Positions 50,940 through 60,858 of a stretch of 64,000 nt of DNA are shown piece after piece. The notes beneath the pieces were generated by a model. That model was given only the letters and a program-made list of their open reading frames with translations. It did not search any database and was not told the DNA's origin. A program made the position numbers and the translations under genes. Numbering within the stretch: position 1 is the first letter of the stretch; the number at the start of each line of letters is the position of its first letter. The stretch comes from DATJGR01 sp963780795 (GTDB taxonomy: Bacteria > Pseudomonadota > Gammaproteobacteria > Pseudomonadales > Azotimanducaceae): contig CAWADH010000006.1 of the NCBI GenBank assembly GCA_963780795.1, positions 372,001 to 436,000 of the forward strand, given 5' to 3'.

Positions 50940-52596
50940 CCGCGCCGAGGCTCGCGGAGCTGACCAGCTTCGCGTATTTGGCAAGTGCACCGCGATCGGC
51001 GTAAGGCGTCGGCGGCTTCCAACGACTGCGCCGTGCCGCGAGCACCGAGTCCGGCACCTCGAGCGTGATCTCGCGCTTCTGCGCGTCGACCGTGATGCGG
51101 TCGCCGTCTTCGATCAGCGCAATCGGCCCGCCGACAAACGCCTCCGGCGTGATGTGCCCGATGACGAAACCGCGCGAGCCGCCGGAGAAACGACCGTCGG
51201 TGATCAGTGCGACGTCGCCAGCCAGGCCGCGACCGCCGATGGCGCTGGTGGGCGACAGCATTTCGCGCATGCCCGGCCCGCCTTTAGGTCCTTCGTAACG
51301 GATCACGACTACATCGCCTTTGCTGATCTTGCCGTCCATGATCGCCTGCATGCCGGCTTCTTCGCCGTGGAACGTGCGCGCGATGCCGGAAAACTGCAGG
51401 CCTTCGTGGCCGGTGATTTTCGCCACGGCCCCTTCCGGCGCCAGATTGCCATACAACACGACCAGGTGGCTGTCGGGCTTCATCGGGTTCGACAGCGGCC
51501 GGACGATTTCCTGCCCGGCCGGATACGGTCGCACCTCAGCGAGGTTGTCAGCGAGCGTTCGGCCCGTAACGGTCATGCAGCCGCCGTGCAGCAGACCCGC
51601 GTCGAGCAGCGTCTTCATCAGCGGACGGATGCCGCCGATCGCGATCAGTTCGGACATCGAGTAGCGGCCAGCCGGCCGCATGTCGGCCAATACCGGCACG
51701 CGCTTGCCGATGCGCGTGAAATCGTCGAGCGCCAGCGGAATGCGTGCGGCGTGCGCGATCGCGAGCAGGTGCAGCACCGCGTTCGTCGATCCTTCGAGCG
51801 CGATGACCGTGGTGATCGCGTTCTCGAACGCTTCGCGCGAGAGGATGTCGGACGGCTTGATGCCGCGTTCGATCAGATTCATTACCGCGGCGCCTGCGCC
51901 GTATGAATCGCGCCGCTTGTTCTCGGATACCGCTTCCTGAGCCGAACTGTCGGGCAGCGAAAGTCCGAGGGCTTCGATCGCCGACGCCATCGTGTTCGCC
52001 GTGTACATGCCGCCGCACGAGCCGGGTCCGGGAATCGCGGTCTCTTCGACTTCTTTCAGTTGCGCGTCAGTGATGCGGTTCGCCGCGCGCGCCCCGACCG
52101 CTTCGAACACCGAGATTACGTCGCGGCGTTCTTTGCCGGTTTGAATGGAACCGCCGTAAACGAACACGCTCGGGCGGTCGAGCCGCGCCATCGCCATCGC
52201 GCAGCCCGGCATGTTCTTGTCGCAGCCGCCGAGCGCGACGAAGCCGTCGAAGCCTTCGGCGCAGACGACGGTCTCGATCGAATCGGCGATCACTTCGCGC
52301 GACACCAGCGAGTAGCGCATGCCGGGTGAACCCATGGAGATGCCGTCGGCCACCGTGATCGTGTGAAAGATCACGGCCTTTCCGCCGGCTTCGTCGGCAC
52401 CCATTGCGGCGGCTTCGGCGAGCGCGTTGATGTGCACGTTGCACGGCGTCAGCGCGCTGCCGGTCGACGCGATGCCGATCTGCGGCTTCGCGAAATCGGC
52501 GTCGGTGAAACCGACCGCTCGCAACATCGCGCGCGCCGGCGCGTTGGTGAGTCCGTCGACGACGCGCGACGAGTAGCGTCGTTTTTCAATAGGCAT
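50920..52596 (-). CDS. ilvD: Dihydroxy-acid dehydratase IlvD
   Basis: This 558-residue iron-sulfur enzyme dehydrates dihydroxyisovalerate and dihydroxymethylvalerate to the keto acids of valine and isoleucine. Cluster cysteines lie in GGCDKNMPGC and GPGSCGGMYTANTM, and GRFSGGSRGFVIGH is the conserved C-terminal motif. The ATG at 52596 gives MPIEKRRYSSRVVDG, the family N-terminus. An upstream in-frame extension was rejected because it overlaps argA. It ends in a 20-base convergent overlap with the VanZ-like gene. Confidence 0.95.
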   Translation of the reverse strand: MPIEKRRYSSRVVDGLTNAPARAMLRAVGFTDADFAKPQIGIASTGSALTPCNVHINALAEAAAMGADEAGGKAVIFHTITVADGISMGSPGMRYSLVSREVIADSIETVVCAEGFDGFVALGGCDKNMPGCAMAMARLDRPSVFVYGGSIQTGKERRDVISVFEAVGARAANRITDAQLKEVEETAIPGPGSCGGMYTANTMASAIEALGLSLPDSSAQEAVSENKRRDSYGAGAAVMNLIERGIKPSDILSREAFENAITTVIALEGSTNAVLHLLAIAHAARIPLALDDFTRIGKRVPVLADMRPAGRYSMSELIAIGGIRPLMKTLLDAGLLHGGCMTVTGRTLADNLAEVRPYPAGQEIVRPLSNPMKPDSHLVVLYGNLAPEGAVAKITGHEGLQFSGIARTFHGEEAGMQAIMDGKISKGDVVVIRYEGPKGGPGMREMLSPTSAIGGRGLAGDVALITDGRFSGGSRGFVIGHITPEAFVGGPIALIEDGDRITVDAQKREITLEVPDSVLAARRSRWKPPTPYADRGALAKYAKLVSSASLGAVTDSDL

Positions 52597-52619
52597 GCTC
52601 GTTACCTCGGTACCTCGGG

Positions 52620-53948
52620 TCAGACCGTCTTCGAAATCCGTTTCAGCATCACGGCCGAGTTGCGTTGGAAGTTGTACACCGCTTTGCGCGGCGCCGGGAG
52701 TTCGTCGACCGTGGCGTCGACGAAACCCTGTTCTTTGAACCAGTCGCGCGTTTGCGTGGTCAGCAGAAACAGCTGATCGAGCCCGAGCCGGCGCGCCTCG
52801 GTTTCGATCCGGCGGACCAGCGCGGTGCCGTGCTCTTTCGCATCGAGCCGAAAGCTCGGATGCGTAGCGAGACACGCGAGTTCGCCGGCGCGCTCCTCCT
52901 CGAACGGATACAGCGCGCAGCAGCCGATGATGTTGCCGTCGAGTTCGGCCACGAAGAAGCGGTCGATCTCCCGTTCGAGCCGGTCGCGCGGCCGGCGCAC
53001 CAGCACGCCGGCGTTTTCGAGCGGACGGATCAGTTCGACGATGCCGGCGACGTCTTCCGCAGTCGCGCGGCGGATGTGCTGGAAGCCGTCTTCGCTGATC
53101 TGTGTGCCGCAACCGGCTGCGGTGTAGAGCTCCTGGAGCAGCGCGCCGTCGTCGCGAAAGCCGATCAGGTGCGTGCGCGGCACGCCGGCGCGACAAGCGC
53201 GCAGCAGTTCGGTGAGCCGCAGCCGGGTCGTGTCGTCGAAGGTCGCGGTGTCGAGAAGCGAATCGAGTTCGCTCGGCGACAGATCCGACAACGCGACGCC
53301 TGCGGCATCCGTGACAGCCGACGCCGCATCGAACGTGATCAGTTTGTCGGCGCCGAGCGCGATGGCGACGTCGGTGGCGAGTTCCTCGCTCGACAGGTTG
53401 AATGCTTCGCCTGACGGCGAATAGCCGAGCGGCGACAACAACACGATGCAGTGATCGTTCAGCATCTGATGAATGCGTTCGCTGTGGATGCGGCGCACGC
53501 GACCGGTGAACAGATGATCGATGCCGTCCGCTACGCCGAACGGCCGCGCCGTAACGAGGTTACCCGACAGCACGTGGATCTTGGTGTTGTGCAGCGGCGT
53601 GTTCGGCAGCCCCATCGAGAACAGCCCCTCGATGCGCACGCGCACGCGCGCGACGGCCGACTCCACCTGTTCGATCGTTGCCTGATCGGTGATGCGACGG
53701 TGATCGTGAAACTGCGGCTTGAGACCGGCCGCTGCGACGGCCGCGTCGATCTGCGGCCGCGCGCCATGTACCAGCACCACGCGCACGCCGAGCACCGACA
53801 GCAACGCGAGGTCGTGCACGATGTGCGTGATGTTGTCGTGCACGATCGCGTCGCCGCCCAACAGGATGACGAAGGTCTTGCGCCGGTGCGTGCTGATGTA
53901 CGGCGTCGAATCGCGGAACCAGCGCGCGTATTGGGTCGGTTCAGTCAT
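52620..53948 (-). CDS. argA: N-acetylglutamate synthase ArgA
   Basis: This 442-residue enzyme of the classical bifunctional-domain type has an N-terminal amino acid kinase domain (about 20-290, with TFVILLGGDAIVH and VVLVHGARPQID) that binds arginine as feedback inhibitor. A C-terminal GNAT acetyltransferase domain (about 297-435, with HPSFRLDAKEHGTALV) makes N-acetylglutamate, the first step of arginine synthesis. The gene lies 6 bases downstream of argE in the same direction, so the two arginine genes form an operon. Confidence 0.95.
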   Translation of the reverse strand: MTEPTQYARWFRDSTPYISTHRRKTFVILLGGDAIVHDNITHIVHDLALLSVLGVRVVLVHGARPQIDAAVAAAGLKPQFHDHRRITDQATIEQVESAVARVRVRIEGLFSMGLPNTPLHNTKIHVLSGNLVTARPFGVADGIDHLFTGRVRRIHSERIHQMLNDHCIVLLSPLGYSPSGEAFNLSSEELATDVAIALGADKLITFDAASAVTDAAGVALSDLSPSELDSLLDTATFDDTTRLRLTELLRACRAGVPRTHLIGFRDDGALLQELYTAAGCGTQISEDGFQHIRRATAEDVAGIVELIRPLENAGVLVRRPRDRLEREIDRFFVAELDGNIIGCCALYPFEEERAGELACLATHPSFRLDAKEHGTALVRRIETEARRLGLDQLFLLTTQTRDWFKEQGFVDATVDELPAPRKAVYNFQRNSAVMLKRISKTV

Positions 53949-53954
53949 GATCGA

Positions 53955-55115
53955 CTAGTGGACGCAGACTTCGGCGATCAGTTGCGTCAGCACGTCGACC
54001 GCGGGCTGGATCCGGTCGGCGGCGAGATACTCGTCGGGCTGGTGTGCCTGATCGATGCTGCCGGGTCCGAAGATCACCGTCTCCATGCCGAGCGCCTGCA
54101 GGAACGGACCTTCGGTACCGAACGCCACGGTGCCGGCCGTCCTCCCCGACAACCGTTCCAAGGTGCGCACGAGTCTGCCGTCGCTCGGTGTGGCGAATGG
54201 CGACACCGGCGGCGATACCGGCGTCATCGTGATCGCGGTACCGTGCGCTTCGGCCGACCGCGCGAGGCGGATCTCGAGCGCCGAGATGATTGCGGCGGTG
54301 TCCATTCCGGGCAGCAGCCGCAGGTCGATCTGCAGATCGGCGTGATCGCAGATGCGGTTCGGATTGTCGCCGGCGCGCAGGCAGCCCAGGTTCAGCGTCG
54401 GTACCGACACGTCGAAGGCGGTGTTGCGGTGCGCGGCGGCGAGCTGCGCGCGGAACGCCAGCAGTTCGCCCATCACGCAGTGCATCGCGTCGAGCGCGTT
54501 GTGGCCGAGGTCTGGATCGGACGAGTGTCCGGACGAACCCTGCAGCGCGATCGACAGCATCATGAAGCCTTTGTGCGCGAAGATCGGCCGGAAGTCGGTC
54601 GGCTCGCCGACCACCGCGAACTGCGGCTTGGGAACGTCCGAAGCGGCGAGACAGCGCGCACCCGCCATCGACGATTCCTCGTCGGAGGTCGCGACGATGG
54701 TCAGCGGCGCTTTGAGCGTGGCATCGGCAAACTGTCGCGCCGCTTCGATCGCGATCGGAAAGAAGCCTTTCATGTCGCACGCACCGAGGCCGTAGAAGCG
54801 GCCGTCGCGTTCGGTCAGTGCGAACGGGCTTTGCGACCAGTGCGAATCGTCGAACGGGACGGTGTCGGTGTGGCCGGCCAGCACCAGTCCCCCGGCGCCG
54901 CTGCCGAGTGTGGCGATCAGATTCGCCTTGCCGGGCGCGTTCGGCAGCGGCTGCACCGTGGTCTTGAAACGGAGCGCCTCGAGCCACGTCGCGAGCTCGT
55001 TGATGACCGCGAGATTGCTCTGATCGAGGGCCGCAGTGGTGCAGCTGACCGACGGCGTCTTGATCAGCGATTGCAGCATCGACAATAGCGGGGGCGCGTG
55101 CATGACGAGGTTCAT
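53955..55115 (-). CDS. argE: Acetylornithine deacetylase ArgE
   Basis: This 386-residue M20-family zinc amidase releases ornithine and acetate from N-acetylornithine. Metal ligands lie in LAGHTDTVPFD (His), YGLGACDMKGFF (Asp), SDEESSMAG (Glu pair, the catalytic base first) and VVGEPTDF (Glu). The dimerisation lid domain spans about 180-290. It is the first gene of the argE-argA unit. With argA, its presence indicates the linear acetyl-cycle variant of arginine synthesis. Confidence 0.93.
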   Translation of the reverse strand: MNLVMHAPPLLSMLQSLIKTPSVSCTTAALDQSNLAVINELATWLEALRFKTTVQPLPNAPGKANLIATLGSGAGGLVLAGHTDTVPFDDSHWSQSPFALTERDGRFYGLGACDMKGFFPIAIEAARQFADATLKAPLTIVATSDEESSMAGARCLAASDVPKPQFAVVGEPTDFRPIFAHKGFMMLSIALQGSSGHSSDPDLGHNALDAMHCVMGELLAFRAQLAAAHRNTAFDVSVPTLNLGCLRAGDNPNRICDHADLQIDLRLLPGMDTAAIISALEIRLARSAEAHGTAITMTPVSPPVSPFATPSDGRLVRTLERLSGRTAGTVAFGTEGPFLQALGMETVIFGPGSIDQAHQPDEYLAADRIQPAVDVLTQLIAEVCVH

Positions 55116-55259
55116 CAGGTTTCGGCGGGATAATGCCCGGTTTCGTGAAGGGGGTCTAATATTGCGGTCCGCGGGGGGTCCGCGAGCGGTTTGCGCCTTG
55201 AAAACCCTGTGGGCATGCCGTTAACTGCGGGAGCTTGGCCCCGCGCGCACAGGAATGCC

Positions 55260-57059
55260 ATGGCGGCAATCGAGTCTCCTCTCAAGGACCGAATCACCCC
55301 AGAACGCCTGCTGGATCTGCGCGGCGTGCTCGACGATCTGATCCGCGCAAAGATCGTGACTCAGCGCGATGCCGAAGACATCCTCATCGCGCCCCGCACC
55401 GCCAAGCAGATGCACATGCACCCGCTCGAGATCATCGCCGAGCGCGAGCTCGACGACGCGCGCCGGCCCGGCAAGAAACTCGACCTCGACGAACTGACCC
55501 ACTGGCTGTGCGACGCGGCGCATCAGCCCTATTACCGCATCGACCCGCTGAAGGTGAACGTCAACAAGACCACCGAAGTGATGTCGTATGCGTTCGCGCA
55601 GCGGCACAACATCCTCGCGGTCGAAGTTCGCGAAGAGGAAATCGTCATCGCCAGCGCGCAGCCGTTCATGGCGGCGTGGGAAGGCATGCTGGTTCAGACC
55701 CTGCGCGGCCGCCGCATCATCCGGGTGGTTTCGAATCCGCAGGAACTCACGCGCTACATGCTCGAGTTCTACACGATGGCGCGGTCGGTCGCGAAAGCGT
55801 CCGACGCGGGTCTCGAAGTATCGAACGTCACGAACTTCGAGCAGATGCTCGAACTCGGACAGCTGAAATCGCCGGACGCGAACGATGCGCACATCGTCAA
55901 CATCGTCGACTGGCTGCTGCAGTACGCGTTCGACCAGCGCGCCAGTGACATTCACATCGAACCGCGCCGCGACAAAGGTCACGTACGGTTCCGCATCGAC
56001 GGCGTGATGCACCACGTGTACGAACTGCCGCCGGCGGTGAACGCCGCGGTCACGAGCCGCCTGAAGATCCTGGGCCGGATGGACGTGGCCGAGAAACGCC
56101 GGCCGCAGGACGGCCGCGTTAAGACCAAGAGTCCCGACGGTCAGGAGATCGAACTGCGGCTGTCGACGCTGCCGACCGCATTCGGCGAAAAGATGGTGGC
56201 ACGGATCTTCGACCCCGACGTTTTGCTGCGCAGCTTCCAGGAGCTCGGTCTCGGCGGCGACGACAACCAGCGCTGGCAGACGATGGTCGGCGCAAGCAAC
56301 GGCATCGTGCTGGTGACCGGCCCGACCGGGTCCGGCAAAACCACCACCCTTTATTCGACGCTGAAGCAGCTCGCGACGCCGCAGGTCAACGTCTGCACGA
56401 TCGAAGACCCGATCGAAATGGTGGAACCGTCCTTCAACCAGATGCAGGTGCAGCACCAGATCAAGCTGTCGTTCGCCTCGGGTGTGCGCTCACTGTTGCG
56501 GCAAGACCCGGACATCATCATGGTCGGCGAGATCCGCGACCTCGAAACCGCCGAGATGGCGATTCAGGCGGCGCTCACAGGACACCTCGTGCTCTCCACC
56601 TTGCACACCAACGATGCGCCGAGCGCGGTCACCCGCCTGATCGAACTGGGTGTTCCGCCGTACCTCATCAAAGCGACGGTGGTCGGCGTGATGGCGCAGC
56701 GCCTGGTACGTACGCTGTGCCCGCATTGCAAACAGCCTGAGGCGGTCGACGCCGAGGCGTGGAATCTACTAACCCGGCCGTTCAAGGCGCGACCGCCGAC
56801 GCAGTTCATGCGACCGGTCGGCTGTCTCGAGTGCCGCGACACGGGTTATCTCGGCCGGATGGGCGTGTACGAGATCTTGCTGCTGACCGAAGGGTTGCGG
56901 CAGCTGATCAGGGCCGACAGCGACATCGATACGCTGCGCGTGCAGGGGATCAAAGACGGCATGCGCACGTTGCGGTTGTCCGGCGCACAGAAGGTCGGCG
57001 CCGGTCAGACCACCATCGCCGAAGTGCTGAGAGTCACGCCGTCCAGCCAGATCGAATAG
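55260..57059 (+). CDS. Type II secretion/type IV pilus assembly ATPase (GspE/PulE/PilB family)
   Basis: This 599-residue secretion ATPase has an N-terminal MshEN-like region (about 1-170) and a C-terminal motor. The Walker A motif is GPTGSGKTTT (354-363). The Asp box is CTIEDPIEMVEP, the Walker B is DIIMVGEIRD and the His box is TGHLVLSTLHTND. A zinc site is formed by CPHC and CLEC. It drives pilus or pseudopilus assembly. It is solitary here: no pilin, platform or pilin-peptidase genes adjoin it. The ATG at 55260 has AGGA upstream. A longer reading from 55191 is less likely. The 144-base gap before it shows no clear promoter. Confidence 0.9.
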   Translation: MAAIESPLKDRITPERLLDLRGVLDDLIRAKIVTQRDAEDILIAPRTAKQMHMHPLEIIAERELDDARRPGKKLDLDELTHWLCDAAHQPYYRIDPLKVNVNKTTEVMSYAFAQRHNILAVEVREEEIVIASAQPFMAAWEGMLVQTLRGRRIIRVVSNPQELTRYMLEFYTMARSVAKASDAGLEVSNVTNFEQMLELGQLKSPDANDAHIVNIVDWLLQYAFDQRASDIHIEPRRDKGHVRFRIDGVMHHVYELPPAVNAAVTSRLKILGRMDVAEKRRPQDGRVKTKSPDGQEIELRLSTLPTAFGEKMVARIFDPDVLLRSFQELGLGGDDNQRWQTMVGASNGIVLVTGPTGSGKTTTLYSTLKQLATPQVNVCTIEDPIEMVEPSFNQMQVQHQIKLSFASGVRSLLRQDPDIIMVGEIRDLETAEMAIQAALTGHLVLSTLHTNDAPSAVTRLIELGVPPYLIKATVVGVMAQRLVRTLCPHCKQPEAVDAEAWNLLTRPFKARPPTQFMRPVGCLECRDTGYLGRMGVYEILLLTEGLRQLIRADSDIDTLRVQGIKDGMRTLRLSGAQKVGAGQTTIAEVLRVTPSSQIE

Positions 57060-57072
57060 CGCGAGCCCGCGC

Positions 57073-59880
57073 GTGTTCGACCCCAGTTTCCTAGAGCCCC
57101 GACTCGCCGGTGCGGCGAGCGCGGCATGGCAGCGCGTTCGGGAACGACTCGACTCCGCCACCGACGCGCGTGTGAGCGCGTGGTTGGCCGCGGAACCTGG
57201 CGATATGCGCGAACTGGCGCGGACGTTCGCGCTCAGCGAGTTTGCCGAAACCGTCGCGCTGGCGGATCCCGACGCGTTCGTCGCGTTTCTCGAAGCGCAC
57301 GCGTATCGGCATGCGCCGCCGGGCGACCCGGTCGGTGACCGGCTGGGTGTCGTCGAAGACGTCGACGCCCTGAAGAACCTGCTGCGACGGCTGCGCAACG
57401 CCGCGATGCTTCACGTCATCTGGCGCGATCTGAATGGCCGCTCGGACCTCGCAGAGACGACCCGCTCGCTGACCCGTCTCGCCGACCGGTTGATCGATGC
57501 TGCGGTGACGAAACTGCACGAATGGGCCGTTGCGACCGACGGTGAGCCGATCGGTCGCGACACTTCCGAACCGCAGCAATTGGTCGTGATCGCGCTGGGG
57601 AAACTCGGCGCGGGCGAATTGAATCTGTCGTCCGACGTCGATCTGATCTTCGCCTATCCCGAGCCGGGCGAGACGCGCACCGGCAAACGTACCAACCAGC
57701 AGTTCTTCATGCGGCTCGGCCAGAAGCTGATCAACGTGCTCGATACGATCACGGTCGATGGCTTCGTGTTCAGGGTCGACATGCGCCTGCGTCCGTACGG
57801 TGACAGCGGCGCGCTGGTGCTGCACTTCGACGCGATCGAGCGCTACTACGAGGAGCAGGGGCGCGATTGGGAGCGCTATGCCTGGATACGCGCGCGCACG
57901 TGTGCCGGCGATTTCGTATCGGGGCGGCGCTTAATCGAAGACCTCAAGCCATTCGTGTTCCGCCGCTACCTCGACTTCGGCGCGATCCAGTCGCTGCGCG
58001 AGATGAAGAGCCGGATCGATTCGGAACGCAGCCGCAGCGCGATGCGCGACGACGTGAAGCTCGGTCCCGGCGGCATCCGCGAAGTGGAGTTCGTCGCGCA
58101 GATGCATCAGCTGATCTGGGCCGGCCGGCAACCGGCTCTGCAATGCACCGGCGTGGTGGAGACGTTGCACGCGCTGGCGTCGCACAAGCTGATGGCGCGC
58201 GCGCAGGCCGATCGACTGGCGACGGCTTACCGATTCCTGCGCAACGTCGAGCATCGACTGCAGGCGATTCGCGATGAGCAGACCCAGCTGCTTCCGGATA
58301 CTCCGCTCGATCGGGCGCGCGTCGCCGCGGGTATGGGCTTCGCCGATTTTGTGCAGTTTGGCAACGCGCTCGCGGAGCAGCGCGAGATCGTCGCGCGCGC
58401 CTTCGAGTCGGTGATTCAGGCCGACGCCGCAGACGCGGTCGACGCGTGGCAGCCGGCGTGGCTGGCCGGCGACGTTGAAGCCATGGCGACGGAACTCGCG
58501 GCGGCGGGTTTCGGGTCAACCCACGACGTGGCGGCGTTGATCGAGCGTCTGTGCACCACGCGCGACCGGCCGTGGGTCGGCGGCGAAGGTCGCGCGCGCC
58601 TCGACGCGCTGATACCGAAGCTGCTCGGCGAGGCGCAAGCCAGCGCCCGGCCGGACCTCACGCTTGCTCGGCTGGTGCCGTTGCTCGAAGCGACGGTGCG
58701 GCGCTCTGCCTACTATGTACTGTTGCTCGAGAACCCTGCCGCGTTGCGATTGCTGGTGGAGATCTGCGGCGCCAGCCGCTGGCTGGCTGACGAGTTGAGC
58801 CGTCACCCGATGCTGCTCGATGAACTCCTCGACCCGGCGCTGCTGTACACGATCCCCGACATCGACGCGCTGCGCGCCGAATTGCGCGCGCGGCTCGCCG
58901 CGGTCGAGCGCGGTGGTGAAGAAGCCGAACTCGAGGTGTTGCGCGCATTCAAGGAGACGCATCAGTTCCGCGTTGCTGCATGCGAGGTGCGCGGCATCCT
59001 GCCGCTGATGAACGTCTCCGACTACCTGACATTTCTTGCCGAGGTGATCCTGCAGGAAGCGCTGCAGCTCGCGTGGAAGCGAACCGCGGAAACGATCGAG
59101 CCACCGCTGCAGTCGTTCGCGATCGTCGGCTTCGGCAAACTCGGCGGACTCGAACTCGGCCCCGGTTCCGATCTCGACATCGTGTTCCTGCACGACCTCG
59201 ACGCGCGGCACAACCGCTTCCTGCATCGGATGGTGCGGCGTCTGCTGCACATCCTGACGGCCCGCACACACACCGGCGCACTGTACGACGTCGACACGCG
59301 GCTGCGGCCGTCGGGACGGGCCGGCACGATGGTGAGTTCGCTCGCCGCGTTCGAGCAGTATCAGCGCAACGATGCGTGGGTATGGGAACACCAGGCGCTC
59401 GTGCGTGCGCGTCCGGTCGCCGGCGATCGCGCCGTCAGCGCCGCGTTCGAACGAATCCGCCGCGAGATCCTGTGTCGCGCGCGCGATCGCACCGAATTGC
59501 GCCGCGCGATCGTCGACATGCGACGCCGGGTCGGCGAGTCGGCGAGCAGCGAGGTCGACCTCAAGCGGGATGCCGGCGGTATCGTGGATATAGAGTTTAT
59601 GGTCCAATACCTCGTGTTGGCTGCGGCCTCTGAGCATCCATCGCTCGCCGACTGGACGGACAACGTCCGTATCCTCGAAACGGCGGCGAAGGTGAAGCTC
59701 CTCGAGGGGGAGACGGCGGCGGCCTTGAAAGACGCCTACCTCGCGCTGCGCGCCGAGCGACACCGCGAAGCATTGGACATCCCCGACGATGGCCGCGCCC
59801 GAGAGGTTCTCGAACGCAACGTAACGCTGATCCGCCGGCAGTGGGCCCGCCTGCTCACGCCGGATGAGGTAAAGGAGTAA
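57073..59880 (+). CDS. glnE: Bifunctional glutamine synthetase adenylyltransferase/deadenylase GlnE
   Basis: This 935-residue enzyme controls glutamine synthetase by adding or removing AMP. It has two nucleotidyltransferase domains. The first carries GELNLSSDVDLIFAY (deadenylation) and the second LGPGSDLDIVFLHD (adenylation), each with the DxD metal pair, followed by HD-like helical regions (KLGPGGIREVEFVAQ and KRDAGGIVDIEFMVQ). The length is near that of E. coli GlnE (946). It starts at GTG, 13 bases after the ATPase gene. Confidence 0.95.
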   Translation: MFDPSFLEPRLAGAASAAWQRVRERLDSATDARVSAWLAAEPGDMRELARTFALSEFAETVALADPDAFVAFLEAHAYRHAPPGDPVGDRLGVVEDVDALKNLLRRLRNAAMLHVIWRDLNGRSDLAETTRSLTRLADRLIDAAVTKLHEWAVATDGEPIGRDTSEPQQLVVIALGKLGAGELNLSSDVDLIFAYPEPGETRTGKRTNQQFFMRLGQKLINVLDTITVDGFVFRVDMRLRPYGDSGALVLHFDAIERYYEEQGRDWERYAWIRARTCAGDFVSGRRLIEDLKPFVFRRYLDFGAIQSLREMKSRIDSERSRSAMRDDVKLGPGGIREVEFVAQMHQLIWAGRQPALQCTGVVETLHALASHKLMARAQADRLATAYRFLRNVEHRLQAIRDEQTQLLPDTPLDRARVAAGMGFADFVQFGNALAEQREIVARAFESVIQADAADAVDAWQPAWLAGDVEAMATELAAAGFGSTHDVAALIERLCTTRDRPWVGGEGRARLDALIPKLLGEAQASARPDLTLARLVPLLEATVRRSAYYVLLLENPAALRLLVEICGASRWLADELSRHPMLLDELLDPALLYTIPDIDALRAELRARLAAVERGGEEAELEVLRAFKETHQFRVAACEVRGILPLMNVSDYLTFLAEVILQEALQLAWKRTAETIEPPLQSFAIVGFGKLGGLELGPGSDLDIVFLHDLDARHNRFLHRMVRRLLHILTARTHTGALYDVDTRLRPSGRAGTMVSSLAAFEQYQRNDAWVWEHQALVRARPVAGDRAVSAAFERIRREILCRARDRTELRRAIVDMRRRVGESASSEVDLKRDAGGIVDIEFMVQYLVLAAASEHPSLADWTDNVRILETAAKVKLLEGETAAALKDAYLALRAERHREALDIPDDGRAREVLERNVTLIRRQWARLLTPDEVKE

Positions 59881-59884
59881 CCCG

Positions 59885-60826
59885 ATGGCGACCCCTTCAT
59901 TCGCAGATCGCGATGGCTGGATCTGGATGAACGGCGAACTGGTGCCGTGGCGCGATGCGAAAGTGCATGTGCTCACTCACACGCTGCACTACGGACTCGG
60001 TGTGTTCGAAGGCGTGCGCGCGTATGCGACGCACCGCGGCGCGACGATCTTCCGGCTGCACGACCACACCCAAAGGCTGTTCGATTCGGCGCACATCCTC
60101 GGCATGAAAATCCCGTACTCGAAAGAGCAGCTGAACGCGGCGCAGTGTCAGGTGGTGAAAGCGAACGGGCTCGATGAAGGATATCTGCGGCCGATGTGTT
60201 TCCTCGGCTCGGAACAGATGGGTCTGCGCGCCGAAGGGCTCAGCGTGAACGTCAGCATCGCCGCCTGGCCATGGCCTTCCTATATGGACCCGGCCGCGCG
60301 CGATCGCGGCATCAAGGTGAGAACGTCGTCGTACACGCGGCATCACGTCAACATCACGATGTGCAAGGCGAAAGCGAACGGTAACTACATCAACTCGCTG
60401 CTGGCGCTGCGCGAAGCGCTCGATTGCGGTGCAGACGAGGCGCTGCTGCTCGACGCCGAGGGTTACGTGGCCGAAGGCAGCGGTGAAAACGTCTTCGTCG
60501 TGCACGACGGCGAACTGCATACGCCGGAACTGACCTCGTGCCTGAACGGGGTGACGCGGCGCACGCTGATGGCGCTGGCCGACGAGCTGGGTCTGCCGGT
60601 GCGCGAACGGCGGATCACGCGCGATGAGGTCTACATCGCCGACGAAGCCTTCTTCACCGGCACCGCCGCCGAGGTGCTGCCGATCCGCGAACTCGACGGT
60701 CGCGCCATCGGCAGCGGCGGTCGCGGGCCGATCACTGCGAAGCTGCAGGCGCTGTACTTCGATCAGGTCCGCGGCAAACGCAACGTGCATCCGGAGTGGC
60801 ACACGCCCGTCGCCGACGGTGCCTAG
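59885..60826 (+). CDS. ilvE: Branched-chain amino acid aminotransferase IlvE
   Basis: This 313-residue fold-type IV PLP enzyme exchanges amino groups between glutamate and leucine, isoleucine or valine. The PLP lysine is Lys163 in CKAKANGNYINS. The N-terminus has HTLHYGLGVFEGVRAY, and VAEGSGENVFVV and FFTGTAAEVLPI match the cofactor phosphate and substrate pockets. It is 4 bases downstream of glnE, the same order as in Pseudomonas. Confidence 0.95.
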   Translation: MATPSFADRDGWIWMNGELVPWRDAKVHVLTHTLHYGLGVFEGVRAYATHRGATIFRLHDHTQRLFDSAHILGMKIPYSKEQLNAAQCQVVKANGLDEGYLRPMCFLGSEQMGLRAEGLSVNVSIAAWPWPSYMDPAARDRGIKVRTSSYTRHHVNITMCKAKANGNYINSLLALREALDCGADEALLLDAEGYVAEGSGENVFVVHDGELHTPELTSCLNGVTRRTLMALADELGLPVRERRITRDEVYIADEAFFTGTAAEVLPIRELDGRAIGSGGRGPITAKLQALYFDQVRGKRNVHPEWHTPVADGA

Positions 60827-60858
60827 CTGGCGCAAAGGCGCTCGCCGATGAAACGCCG

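Noticed and set aside
50920..53196. Longer ilvD reading starting at 53196
   Set aside because: The extra 200 codons lie across argA in another frame and are arginine-rich noise. The standard IlvD start is at 52596.
55116..55259. TAATAT near 55157 as a promoter -10 box for the secretion ATPase
   Set aside because: No acceptable -35 element is found at the right distance.
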